DNA from: Gammaproteobacteria bacterium
Lineage (GTDB): Bacteria > Pseudomonadota > Gammaproteobacteria > Ga0077554 > Ga007554
NCBI GenBank assembly: GCA_040183005.1
Contig: JAMPIW010000001.1
Location: 186,001-250,000 of the forward strand
Reading direction: 5' to 3'
Length of the DNA: 64,000 nucleotides
The position numbers and the translations under genes are program-made. A model generated the notes under the pieces. That model saw nothing but the letters and a program-made list of their open reading frames with translations, did no database searches and was not told where the DNA came from. Each line of letters starts with the position of its first letter. The stretch's first letter is position 1. This document shows positions 54,630 to 62,594 of the stretch, in pieces.

Positions 54630-54929
54630 ATGGCAAATGAACGGTATGGAATTGCTTTGGGCATGATCGAAACGCGTGGCCTGGTGCCTGCCATTGAAGC
54701 GGCAGACGCCATGACCAAGGCAGCGGAAGTGCGTCTGATCGGGCGTCAGTTCGTCGGCGGCGGTTACGTCACCGTGCTGGTACGTGGTGAAACCGGCGCG
54801 GTCAACGCCGCTGTGCGAGCAGGTGCGGATGCCTGCGAGCGTGTTGGTGACGGCCTGGTGGCGGCGCACATCATCGCGCGCGTACACAGCGAGGTGGAAA
54901 ACATCCTGCCGATGCGTCCTGGCGAATAA
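54630..54929 (+). CDS. csoS1: Carboxysome hexameric shell protein CsoS1 (copy 1)
   Basis: A 99-residue BMC-domain protein that tiles the shell facets. The ATG at 54630 is preceded by GAGAGG; an in-frame GTG at 54621 would add three residues. The core AADAMTKAAEVRLIGRQFVG and the pore loop FVGGG are invariant among the three copies here. It differs mainly at the termini (MANERYG and PMRPGE). First of a tandem trio. Confidence 0.96.
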   Translation: MANERYGIALGMIETRGLVPAIEAADAMTKAAEVRLIGRQFVGGGYVTVLVRGETGAVNAAVRAGADACERVGDGLVAAHIIARVHSEVENILPMRPGE

Positions 54930-54967
54930 TAGTTTTTAACTTTTTATTACTATCAAGGAATACGAAA

Positions 54968-55270
54968 ATGGCTAACGAAGTGAATGGTATTGCATTGGGT
55001 ATGATTGAGACGCGTGGTTTGGTGCCCGCCATCGAAGCGGCGGATGCCATGACCAAGGCGGCGGAAGTGCGTCTGATTGGGCGTCAGTTCGTGGGCGGCG
55101 GTTATGTCACCGTGCTGGTGCGCGGTGAGACCGGTGCCGTGAATGCGGCGGTGCGTGCCGGTGCGGATGCCTGCGAACGTGTTGGCGACGGGCTGGTGGC
55201 GGCGCACATCATCGCGCGCGTGCACAATGAAGTGGAAAATATTCTGCCCAGCAAGCCTACCGCGGCTTAA
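54968..55270 (+). CDS. csoS1: Carboxysome hexameric shell protein CsoS1 (copy 2)
   Basis: A 100-residue BMC protein, identical to its neighbours across the central domain with different ends (MANEVNG and SKPTAA). CAAGGAA precedes the ATG. The spacer from copy 1 is 38 bases and AT-rich. Tandem near-identity suggests recent duplication or gene conversion. Confidence 0.96.
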   Translation: MANEVNGIALGMIETRGLVPAIEAADAMTKAAEVRLIGRQFVGGGYVTVLVRGETGAVNAAVRAGADACERVGDGLVAAHIIARVHNEVENILPSKPTAA

Positions 55271-55309
55271 TCTGAATTTTGGTATTTACTAAGTTAAGGG
55301 GTAAAAGAA

Positions 55310-55648
55310 ATGGCTAATACTTTTCATGGTATTGCATTGGGTATGATTGAGACGCGTGGTTTGGTGCCCGCCATCGAAGCGGCGGATGCCATGACCAAGG
55401 CGGCGGAAGTGCGTCTGATCGGGCGTCAATTCGTGGGCGGCGGTTATGTCACCGTACTGGTACGCGGCGAAACGGGTGCGGTGAATGCGGCGGTGCGCGC
55501 CGGTGCGGATGCTTGCGAACGCGTCGGTGACGGGCTGGTGGCGGCGCACATCATCGCGCGCGTGCATAGCGAAGTGGAAAATATCCTGCCACAAACGCCG
55601 GATGGCGAAGGCGGGCGCGACGCGGAAATCACTCAAGTTCGTAGCTGA
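55310..55648 (+). CDS. csoS1: Carboxysome hexameric shell protein CsoS1 (copy 3)
   Basis: A 112-residue BMC protein with the shared core and a longer C-terminal tail (PDGEGGRDAEITQVRS), like the extended CsoS1B form of other carboxysomes. AAGGGG precedes the ATG. It closes the shell-gene block; 126 bases follow before the ferritin-like gene. Confidence 0.96.
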   Translation: MANTFHGIALGMIETRGLVPAIEAADAMTKAAEVRLIGRQFVGGGYVTVLVRGETGAVNAAVRAGADACERVGDGLVAAHIIARVHSEVENILPQTPDGEGGRDAEITQVRS

Positions 55649-55774
55649 TGGTGAGAAAAAAACGCCATGAGAAGGCATAACGCAATGCGTGCCGCCAGTG
55701 TGGGCGCACGGCAGCGTGCCGGATCATGGCGGCTGTTTTTGGCATGACATCGATAGCGCAAAGAGGCTGATTCC

Positions 55775-56212
55775 ATGATGCCAAACCCGCGCCTGATAGG
55801 TTTTCTTAATCGTGCGCTAAACCATGAAATGGCGGCGGTGCAACAATATCTGATGCAGTCCAGGCTTGCCGCATTGTGGGGCATGGCTGATCTCAGTGAG
55901 CAATTCCGCCGCGATGTGGACGAGGAGCTGGCCCATGCCGAGCGTCTCATGGAGCGCATGCTGATTTACGGCGCCACCGCCAACGCCACCCAGCTCATCC
56001 CCGTCAGATTAGGCAGAACGCTGCCGGAGATATTCGATATCAATCGCGCCATCGAACTTGAGGCGGTGCGTTTGTACGAGGAAGCGGCAGGTTATTGCGA
56101 GCGCGCCCGTGATTTTGAAAATCATGATCTGTTTGCAGGTATACTGGAAGAAGAAATTGCACATCTCCGGCATATTGATAAACTGCAACAGTCATTGATG
56201 AAACAGGTGTAA
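55775..56212 (+). CDS. Carboxysome-associated bacterioferritin-like protein
   Basis: A 145-residue four-helix diiron protein. Glutamate/histidine ligands are visible in NHEMAAVQQYLMQ (Glu18), DEELAHAERLMERM (Glu51/His54), ELEAVRLYEEA (Glu94 region) and EEIAHLRHI, so a full ferroxidase centre seems present. Proteins of this type are common in extended cso operons; their role in the carboxysome is unproven, with iron or oxygen handling suggested. The next gene starts four bases after its stop. Confidence 0.9.
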   Translation: MMPNPRLIGFLNRALNHEMAAVQQYLMQSRLAALWGMADLSEQFRRDVDEELAHAERLMERMLIYGATANATQLIPVRLGRTLPEIFDINRAIELEAVRLYEEAAGYCERARDFENHDLFAGILEEEIAHLRHIDKLQQSLMKQV

Positions 56213-56216
56213 CGCC

Positions 56217-56504
56217 ATGCACGACGAACACGCTCAAAATCCACTTTCAGCAGGATGGGAGCAGCGCGACAAGCCTGCCTCGCTTAGCCGCCGCCTGGCT
56301 TTTCCTTCCTATGCCGAGACTCGCCGCTTTCTGGATCGGCTGGCCGCGTTGTCCGAGCGCGAGGGCTATTACCCAAGCAGTAGTTTCGGCACCACCTATG
56401 TCAATATAACCATTGATGCGCGCGACGGAAAGGCCATCAGTCCCGCCGATATCGCATTTGCGCACGAGATTGATGGCTTCTGCGAAAACTCAGGCACGGC
56501 GTAA
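56217..56504 (+). CDS. Alpha-carboxysome RuBisCO assembly factor (pterin dehydratase-like)
   Basis: A 95-residue protein of the pterin-4a-carbinolamine dehydratase fold (RLAFPSYAETRRFLDRLAAL, FGTTYVNITIDARDGKAISP, FAHEIDGFC). The catalytic histidine triad of true dehydratases is not preserved. In cso operons this protein, called acRAF, helps assemble form IA RuBisCO. Position after the ferritin-like gene and before parA/mcdA supports this. Confidence 0.9.
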   Translation: MHDEHAQNPLSAGWEQRDKPASLSRRLAFPSYAETRRFLDRLAALSEREGYYPSSSFGTTYVNITIDARDGKAISPADIAFAHEIDGFCENSGTA

Positions 56505-56513
56505 GGCTTGCAT

Positions 56514-57152
56514 ATGCCCACGCAGGTGTTTGCGATAGCGAATCAGAAGGGCGGCACGGGCAAGACCACGCTCACCATGAATCTGGCGGCCGGCCTGGCG
56601 CGCCGAGGCCGTACGCTAGTAGTGGACGCCGATCCGCAGGGGTCGGCCAGCCAGTGGGCGCGTCTGGCCCCGGATGAGCGTGCCTATCCTGCCACAGTGA
56701 TAGCAGTAGCGGGTAGTTTGAGCCGGGAAATCGGGCGTTTCCGGCAGGATTATCAATATATCGTGGTGGATTGCCCGCCGACACTGGAGAGCGATGCCGT
56801 GCGGCTGGCGATGGTGGCGGCGGACAGGGTGCTGATCCCGGTGTTGCCATCACCCATGGATTTATGGGCGAGTGTGCGCATGGCCAAGGCGGTTGAAAAC
56901 GCAAGGCAGGACAATCGCAATTTGCAGGCGAATTTGATCCTCAATCAACTTGAGGTGCGCAATGCGTTGTCGCGCTCCATGCGGCAGGCTCTCGCTGAAT
57001 TTGACATACCGGCGCTGAACAACGCCGTGCAGCGCCGCGCCATCTATCGCAGCGCGGCGCTGGAAGGGGTGAGTGTGTATGATCTTGCAAGTCGCGGCAA
57101 ACCCGCTGCCGCAGAAATTGACGCCATCATTGAGGAGATATTGGAGCTATGA
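56514..57152 (+). CDS. mcdA: Carboxysome-positioning ParA-type ATPase McdA
   Basis: A 212-residue ParA/MinD-family ATPase. The deviant Walker A is KGGTGKTT (about 12-19), with signature lysine, and the A' and B boxes are DADPQGSA and YIVVDCPPTLE. The ATG at 56514 is preferred to a TTG two codons earlier. It lies downstream of the shell genes and overlaps a small gene with McdB features, so it probably spaces carboxysomes on the nucleoid. Plasmid-type partition is unlikely in this context. Confidence 0.9.
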   Translation: MPTQVFAIANQKGGTGKTTLTMNLAAGLARRGRTLVVDADPQGSASQWARLAPDERAYPATVIAVAGSLSREIGRFRQDYQYIVVDCPPTLESDAVRLAMVAADRVLIPVLPSPMDLWASVRMAKAVENARQDNRNLQANLILNQLEVRNALSRSMRQALAEFDIPALNNAVQRRAIYRSAALEGVSVYDLASRGKPAAAEIDAIIEEILEL

Positions 57153-57337
57153 AAAAACTGGAAACCAAGCTGGCCGCCGGCGTGCGCCAAGCAAAAAAAA
57201 CACAGGAACCTGCCATGGCGCCTGCCTCGACTCCAGCTGCGGAACCACAGGCCAAACCTCAGAGCGGTCAGCCGCCTGTCCCGGTCCGGGATGATGCGAG
57301 ACAAAATCTCCACCCCGAGCGGGTATGGCCGGACTGA
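57149..57337 (+). CDS. mcdB: Small disordered McdB-like carboxysome-positioning protein
   Basis: A 62-residue protein translationally coupled to mcdA by an ATGA overlap. It is basic at the N-terminus (MKKLETKLAAGVRQAKKTQE), proline/alanine-rich in the middle and ends RVWPD. A near-terminal tryptophan is the conserved feature of alpha-carboxysome McdB proteins, which are otherwise poorly conserved. The call rests on size, disorder, position and that tryptophan. Confidence 0.75.
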   Translation: MKKLETKLAAGVRQAKKTQEPAMAPASTPAAEPQAKPQSGQPPVPVRDDARQNLHPERVWPD

Positions 57338-57347
57338 GCGTTGCGCA

Positions 57348-57507
57348 CCGTCCACGAAAGACACGAAAGGCACGAAAAAGCTTCATAGCACAATCCATTT
57401 GATTGTTACTTTCGGATGGCAACCGAATTTGACTGGTAAATCCAGGCGCATTCCAGCGCCAACGATCATCCTTATTTTTTCGTGCCTTTCGTGTCTTTCG
57501 TGGACGG
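57348..57507. repeat. MITE-like element with 32-bp inverted repeats, after the cso operon
   Basis: Left arm CCGTCCACGAAAGACACGAA (then AGGCACGAAAAA) at 57348-57379 and its exact complement at 57476-57507 enclose about 96 bases. It lies ten bases after the mcdB stop and just before the convergent LysR gene, where it can also fold into a terminator-like stem. Confidence 0.75.
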
Positions 57508-57515
57508 CACTTGGC

Positions 57516-58493
57516 TCAAGCCTTCGGTAATGGCGCTCTAATTGCCTTTAGTATCTTCTCCGGCCAAACGATCCGGGGATCATTGAAGGGCGCCTCGGCG
57601 ACCTGCCTTCCCTCGTTAAGCAGGTAATCATGGAATGCCTGCGCAACGACGGACAGCTTTTTATCGCCAGGATAAGCAATGTACCAATGGCGCAGGATGG
57701 GGAATCCCTCCACGTCGAGGATGGCGAACTCCCCGGAGATCCAGTCCAGTGCCAGGGTGTGTACCGACAGTGCCGCTATCCCAAGCCCGCCCGCGATGCC
57801 CTGCTTGATGGCCTCGTTGCTGCCCATCTCCATCCGTACCCTCAGCGATATGCCGTTTTCCTCGAAAAGTTTTTGCGTTGCCTGACGTATGCCCGAGCCG
57901 GGCTCACGCATGATAAACGGCTCCTCGGCAATGCGTTGCAAGGGAATGTTTTTCCTTTTTGCCAGGGGGTGGTCGGCACGTGCCACCACCACCAGCGGAT
58001 TTTCCATGAAGGGCTGGAAGTTTGTTCCGAGATTTTCCGGTGGTTGGCCCAAGATGTAGAGATCATCCATGTTTTCGCTCAAACGCTCCAGAACACGCTC
58101 GCGGTTGGTGACCTTGAGAGAAATATCAACGCCTGGGTAACGCTGACAGAAAGGACCGAGCACGCGTGGCGCAAAATATTTTGCCGTGGTGATGACGGCA
58201 AGGCGCAATCGGCCTTTCTTTAACCCCTTGTGGTCGGCTATCGTCATCTCGAAGCGTTCGAGGCTGCCGAAAATTTCCTGGCAAGTGGTGTAGAGTTCGC
58301 GTCCCGCATCGGTAAGGTGGATGCGCTTGCCGATCTGCTCAAACAAGGGCAAGCCCACGATGTCGGTGAGCTGTTTGATCTGCATGGAAACGGTCGGCTG
58401 CGTCAGAAAAAGCTCTTCTGCTGCACGGGTAAAGCTGAGGTGGCGCGCGATGGTCTCGAAAACCTTGAGCTGGCGGAAAGTGGCGTGTCTCAT
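57516..58493 (-). CDS. cbbR: LysR-type regulator, CbbR/CmpR-like (first)
   Basis: A 325-residue regulator. N-terminal winged helix (MRHATFRQLKVFETIARHLS, LTQPTVSMQIKQLTDIVGLP) and a C-terminal effector domain (about 90-300). It resembles CbbR and CmpR throughout, including the FMENPLVVVARADHPLA segment. It is divergent from the SulP transporter and convergent with the cso operon, so it probably controls inorganic-carbon uptake and perhaps carboxysome genes. Effectors in the family are Calvin-cycle metabolites. Confidence 0.9.
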   Translation of the reverse strand: MRHATFRQLKVFETIARHLSFTRAAEELFLTQPTVSMQIKQLTDIVGLPLFEQIGKRIHLTDAGRELYTTCQEIFGSLERFEMTIADHKGLKKGRLRLAVITTAKYFAPRVLGPFCQRYPGVDISLKVTNRERVLERLSENMDDLYILGQPPENLGTNFQPFMENPLVVVARADHPLAKRKNIPLQRIAEEPFIMREPGSGIRQATQKLFEENGISLRVRMEMGSNEAIKQGIAGGLGIAALSVHTLALDWISGEFAILDVEGFPILRHWYIAYPGDKKLSVVAQAFHDYLLNEGRQVAEAPFNDPRIVWPEKILKAIRAPLPKA

Positions 58494-58508
58494 TTAAGTT
58501 TGGCTCCT

Positions 58509-58605
58509 GAGAAAATACCTGCGTAATTATTATATGATAGACAAAATCCTATTAAGACAATCATAAAAATATAATTATATTTATCTATCCTTTGAAGGTA
58601 TTCTC
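58509..58605. promoter_or_regulatory. Divergent cbbR-sulP control region with nested inverted repeats
   Basis: An AT-rich region with inverted pairs: GAGAAAATACCT (58509-58520) with AGGTATTCTC (58596-58605), GATAGA (58536-58541) with TCTATC (58584-58589), and ATGAT (58534-58538) with ATCAT (58560-58564). LysR proteins bind such dyads between their own gene and a divergent target, so these are candidate CbbR sites. Confidence 0.4.
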
Positions 58606-58661
58606 AACGGTACATAATTAGAGCCGCGTGCTGTGCATGACATACATTAGAGTGAACGGAG

Positions 58662-60926
58662 ATGAGTGAGGCCGCGAACGAACCAACCGTCCAGCCACAA
58701 AACGGCATAAAAGGCTTGCGCCACTGGCGCTATGACATGCTTGCCGGCTTGCAAGTGGCCATGGTTTCGCTGCCTCTTTCCTTGGCCATTGCGATTGCGT
58801 CGGGCGCCCCGCCCGTCGCCGGGCTTATTTCCGCGATTATCGCAGGCTTGATCTTCCCGTTGCTGGGTGGCGCGTATGTGACGATCAGCGGGCCAGCGGC
58901 GGGTTTGGCCCCTGCATTATTGGCGGGTATGCTCACGCTGGGCAGTGGCGATCTGGCGGCGGGTTACCCGCTGTTGCTGGTCGCCATATGCCTGACGGGT
59001 ATGTTGCAGGTTATCCTGAGCGCACTGAAAGCGGGCAAGTATGCCATTTTTCTGCCCGCCACGGTAGTAGAAGGGATGCTCGCGGCAATCGGGGTGATGA
59101 TTATCATCAAGCAACTTCCCTTGCTGATCGGTGTCAAGGCCGCGCCGACCAAAAGCATCCTGGCGGCGATGGCCAATCTGCCCGGTTATTTTCTGCGTCT
59201 TGATGTGAAGGTGTTCCTGCTCGGCGGGATATGTCTGTTTTTGATGTTTTTCTTCAACCGCAGCAAAAGCCGTTGGCTTAAGCGGCTGCCCGCGCCGGTG
59301 CTGGTGGCGGGCGTTGGTATTGCCCTTGGCTATCTGTTTCAGTTCGAGCCAAATCAATTGATCAAGGTGCCAGACCAAATCCTCAATGGCGTCACCTTGC
59401 CGAATTTCGGCGGTGTCTGGGAGAGGCAGGAGCTGTGGTGGAGCGTCATCGTTATTGTGATTACGCTAACCCTTATTGATGGCATCGAGTCGCTTGCCAC
59501 CATTGCGGCGGTGGACAAAATCGACCCGTTCCAAAGAAAATCGAACCCCAATGTCACGCTGCGCGCGATGGGCGTCTCCAATATGCTGTCCAGCCTGGCG
59601 GGTGGGCTGACTATTATTCCCGGTGGAGTAAAAAGCCGGGCGAACATTGACGCCGGTGGGCGCACCTTGTGGGCTAATGCCTACAACGCGGTATTTTTGC
59701 TGGTGTTTACCCTGCTGGGCACAGGCTTGATTAACCGTATTCCTCTGGCCACCCTGGCAGCGATCATCATCTACGTTGGATGGCGCTTGTGTCAGCCGGG
59801 TGTGTTTAGCAAAACTTATGGTATAGGCAAAGATCAGTTTGTCATTTTTGTGGGCACGATAACGGCCATTCTCGTGACGGATCTCCTGATGGGGATATTG
59901 CTCGGGGTGCTGGCGGAGTTCCTGTTGTTGCTCTACCTGTTGATGCCTTCCTTCAGGTACGTGCTCCGGGGGCATTTTACCTTTGGGCGTTCGTTTGAGT
60001 TTTTACGGGCTCATCTGTCCGGGCTGCTGAAAAGTCCCGTGATCAAGGTAAAGACCATTGAGCAGGTAGGCAAGGAAACCTGTGAAGTATCGCTCTCGTC
60101 GGTGGTCTGCTTTAACCTGCTGCACCTGGACAAGGTGCTCACGCTGCTCCCCAGGCATGCCGACGTGGCGCTGTTGGTCACCGAGTCGGGCAAGATTATT
60201 GACCACACCGCAATGGAATACTTGCACCATTTCCGCGAAGAATGTCTGCGCGAAGGGAGGTCATGCACTATCCAGGGGATAGAGAATTATTATCCGTTCT
60301 CGCAGCACTCCCTGTCCGCGCGCATGCCCGATGTCCAACTTATGCGGCAAGAAGAGACGTTGTCAGAGCGTCAACAGCAGATGAGCGAGATCGCCGGGCA
60401 CTATGGCCTAGCGTTTTCGCCGGGCATTGAAACCACCTTGAATGCGCAAGATTTCGTCTACTTTCGGCGCGGCGACAACAAGCAAAAACGCAATGTCATG
60501 AGCGGCCTGTACAAAGGCCGCCAGGTCAAATTATTTGACTATAGCCATACCCGCGCGCCGGACTATTACTCGGAGCATCGCCACACGCTGATCATCGTCG
60601 GTCCGTTGGAGAAGGCGATGCCGGATTTCATCGTGGCGCCGGCGCACTACCTTGAACGCTATCTGGTCGGCTATCGGGAAGTGGCCGTTGATGAGCATCC
60701 GGAATTCTCCCAGATCTACCGTGTTTACACCAAGAATGACGCGGACATACGAGGCTGTCTGACTGATGAGGTGATTCAGTTCTTCATGGACAATCCGAAG
60801 TTTTACATGGAGGTGCGCGGCACGATGTGCTTGGCGTTCAGGCCCGATAAAGAGTTGGAGCAGGCCAGTACGATTCCGGTTTTATTCTCGTTTGCGGATT
60901 TATGCAATCCTAAAAACGGCGGTTGA
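58662..60926 (+). CDS. SulP-family bicarbonate/anion transporter with C-terminal extension
   Basis: A 754-residue protein. Residues 1-425 form the SulP membrane domain (ISGPAAGLAPALLAGML, FLPATVVEGMLAAIGVMIII, DGIESLATIAAVDKIDPF). A STAS-like domain follows (about 455-555, SSVVCFNLLHLDKVLTLLPR), and then an extra soluble domain of about 180 residues (GLYKGRQVKLFDYSHTRAPD, HTLIIVGPLEKAMPDF) resembling DUF3137-type modules. In chemoautotrophs, SulP proteins next to carboxysome genes act in bicarbonate uptake. The extension is not typical of SulP sulfate transporters and may regulate activity. Confidence 0.88.
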   Translation: MSEAANEPTVQPQNGIKGLRHWRYDMLAGLQVAMVSLPLSLAIAIASGAPPVAGLISAIIAGLIFPLLGGAYVTISGPAAGLAPALLAGMLTLGSGDLAAGYPLLLVAICLTGMLQVILSALKAGKYAIFLPATVVEGMLAAIGVMIIIKQLPLLIGVKAAPTKSILAAMANLPGYFLRLDVKVFLLGGICLFLMFFFNRSKSRWLKRLPAPVLVAGVGIALGYLFQFEPNQLIKVPDQILNGVTLPNFGGVWERQELWWSVIVIVITLTLIDGIESLATIAAVDKIDPFQRKSNPNVTLRAMGVSNMLSSLAGGLTIIPGGVKSRANIDAGGRTLWANAYNAVFLLVFTLLGTGLINRIPLATLAAIIIYVGWRLCQPGVFSKTYGIGKDQFVIFVGTITAILVTDLLMGILLGVLAEFLLLLYLLMPSFRYVLRGHFTFGRSFEFLRAHLSGLLKSPVIKVKTIEQVGKETCEVSLSSVVCFNLLHLDKVLTLLPRHADVALLVTESGKIIDHTAMEYLHHFREECLREGRSCTIQGIENYYPFSQHSLSARMPDVQLMRQEETLSERQQQMSEIAGHYGLAFSPGIETTLNAQDFVYFRRGDNKQKRNVMSGLYKGRQVKLFDYSHTRAPDYYSEHRHTLIIVGPLEKAMPDFIVAPAHYLERYLVGYREVAVDEHPEFSQIYRVYTKNDADIRGCLTDEVIQFFMDNPKFYMEVRGTMCLAFRPDKELEQASTIPVLFSFADLCNPKNGG

Positions 60927-61188
60927 CCGCTTCTTTAAGCCGTTCGCAAGATGTTTTGCAGGCTCACCTTTCTGGTGGGGCCGCTACAGGGTGAATTGCG
61001 TGATTTTCAGTGCGCGTGGCAGTGTTGCAATCCCTTTATATGGAATAACCTTTCCGCGTCGTCGCGCCTTGCCCTGCACCCCGAAAACCGCATACCCCGC
61101 CCAACGGCCGCCTCCAGAATGATAGATATAAATCTATGAAAAAGTAATTTAAATCTTATTTTTATTTATCATTATTTCCGTGCATCAT
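60927..61188. other. Intergenic region between sulP and sbtA, no gene recognised
   Basis: No frame here has a credible start and family. The last part is AT-rich (TTTAAATCTTATTTTTATTT) and probably holds the sbtA promoter; the dyad at 61189-61209 follows. Confidence 0.4.
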
Positions 61189-61209
61189 TAGCGTGACGCT
61201 TTCGCTAAC
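61189..61209. promoter_or_regulatory. Dyad upstream of sbtA, candidate LysR site
   Basis: TTAGCG, nine bases, CGCTAA, overlapping a second palindrome AGCGTGACGCT, 25-45 bases before the sbtA ATG. The T-N11-A spacing typical of LysR boxes can be placed within it. Confidence 0.35.
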
Positions 61210-61233
61210 GTATTAAAACTAGGCAGGTGTACG

Positions 61234-62226
61234 ATGCTTTCCAATCTTCTCATTCCAGCAGTGTTATTTTTTGCGCTCGGATTTCTCGCGCAGGTGGTCC
61301 GTTCCGACCTTAAATTTCCCGCAGAGCTGGCCAAGGCGTTGTCCATTTACTTGTTGCTGGGTATTGGGCTGCATGGTGGTATTGAGCTGGGCAAGGCGGA
61401 TTTCGGCGCGGCGGTCGATGCCGTGGTTGCCGCGCTTGCCTTGGGGTTTTTGCTGCCGTTGCTGGCCTACGCCATCCTGCGTTGGCTGGGGCGCATCGAC
61501 CCCCTGAATTCATCGGCGATCGCCGCCCATTACGGCTCGGTCAGCGCGGGTACGTTTCTGACCGCCCTGGCATTCCTGGAAGTGCAGAACGTCGCCCATG
61601 AAACCTACCCGATCATCATGCTTGCCATCATGGAGTCCCCGGCGATTATCATTGGTCTGTTGCTGGCCAAGTTTTCGCGCACGGGTACGGAGGTGCAGCC
61701 AAATGAGGTGCAGGGTAATGGCGGTGGTCACTCGGTGATGAGTGAGCTTCTCCGGGATGCCTTTACCAACGGTAGCGTGATCCTCCTTCTCGGTGCAATC
61801 GTGGTGGGGGTGGTCGCCACGCCACCCAGCCTGCAAAAGATCATGCCGTTTTATGATCAGATATTCATGGGCGTGCTGTCGCTGTTTCTGCTGGAAATGG
61901 GTATGGAAGCGGCAAAACGCATCGGCGAGTTCCGTAAGGTAGGTATGTTTCTGGTAGGTTTTGGGATAATCATGCCGTTGATCGGCGGGGCCATTGGCCT
62001 GCTGGTGGGGCACGCCATTCTGGGGTTCAGCGTGGGCGGCGTCACTCTCGTTGCCGTGCTGGCTGCGAGCGCCTCCTACATTGCGGTGCCGCCCGCCATG
62101 AGATTGGCAATCCCCGAGGCCAATCCGTCCTTTTATCTGACATTGTCGCTGGGGGTGACTTTCCCGTTTAATGTCATTTTCGGGATTCCACTGTATTATG
62201 AATTGGCTCAATGGCTTGCCCGCTAA
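61234..62226 (+). CDS. sbtA: SbtA-family sodium-dependent bicarbonate transporter
   Basis: A 330-residue inner-membrane protein with about ten helices in two inverted halves (LLLGIGLHGGIELGKADFGA, IAAHYGSVSAGTFLTALAFL; LFLLEMGMEAAKRIGEFRK, LAASASYIAVPPAMRLAIPE). These are the signatures of SbtA, a high-affinity sodium/bicarbonate symporter. It is followed within 26 bases by a PII-like gene, the counterpart of SbtB/CPII. Part of the inorganic-carbon uptake block. Confidence 0.93.
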   Translation: MLSNLLIPAVLFFALGFLAQVVRSDLKFPAELAKALSIYLLLGIGLHGGIELGKADFGAAVDAVVAALALGFLLPLLAYAILRWLGRIDPLNSSAIAAHYGSVSAGTFLTALAFLEVQNVAHETYPIIMLAIMESPAIIIGLLLAKFSRTGTEVQPNEVQGNGGGHSVMSELLRDAFTNGSVILLLGAIVVGVVATPPSLQKIMPFYDQIFMGVLSLFLLEMGMEAAKRIGEFRKVGMFLVGFGIIMPLIGGAIGLLVGHAILGFSVGGVTLVAVLAASASYIAVPPAMRLAIPEANPSFYLTLSLGVTFPFNVIFGIPLYYELAQWLAR

Positions 62227-62251
62227 CAGTATGGTACCCGGAGGTGTGAGT

Positions 62252-62575
62252 ATGGTGAAATTAGTAGCAGAAAAATTGGTCCGTATCATTGCGACGGCGG
62301 AGCTTGAGACGCAATTTATCGAGCTATCGAAGCGTCATTCGGTGAGCGGGTATACAGTGGTGGATGCCCGCGGCGCTGGGGCTTCCGGTATTCAGCACGG
62401 GTTGATGGACATCGACAGCAATATCCTGTTTCTGATGGTCGTGCCCCCGGAGCGGCTTGACGAGGTCATGGAGGACTTGGCCAAGATCATCCGTCGTGGC
62501 CATCACCTGTTGGTGCTGGTCTCCGATACCGAGGTAATGCGCAGGAAGAAGGACTTACCTCCGGCTCAGCCTTGA
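62252..62575 (+). CDS. Carboxysome-associated PII-like protein (CPII/SbtB type)
   Basis: A 107-residue PII-fold protein starting at an ATG with GGAGGTG upstream. Sequence elements (KLVRIIATAELETQFIELSK, GYTVVDARGAGASGIQHGLM, NILFLMVVPPERLDEVMEDL) fit PII-like proteins without the uridylylated tyrosine of GlnK. Its place after sbtA indicates that it binds adenine nucleotides or bicarbonate and gates SbtA, as known for SbtB and CPII. Confidence 0.88.
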   Translation: MVKLVAEKLVRIIATAELETQFIELSKRHSVSGYTVVDARGAGASGIQHGLMDIDSNILFLMVVPPERLDEVMEDLAKIIRRGHHLLVLVSDTEVMRRKKDLPPAQP

Positions 62576-62594
62576 TATGCTGCCGCTACGGCGG

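Noticed and set aside
60892-61139. Short plus-strand frames between sulP and sbtA
   Set aside because: No ribosome-binding site, arginine/proline-rich composition and overlap with the end of sulP.
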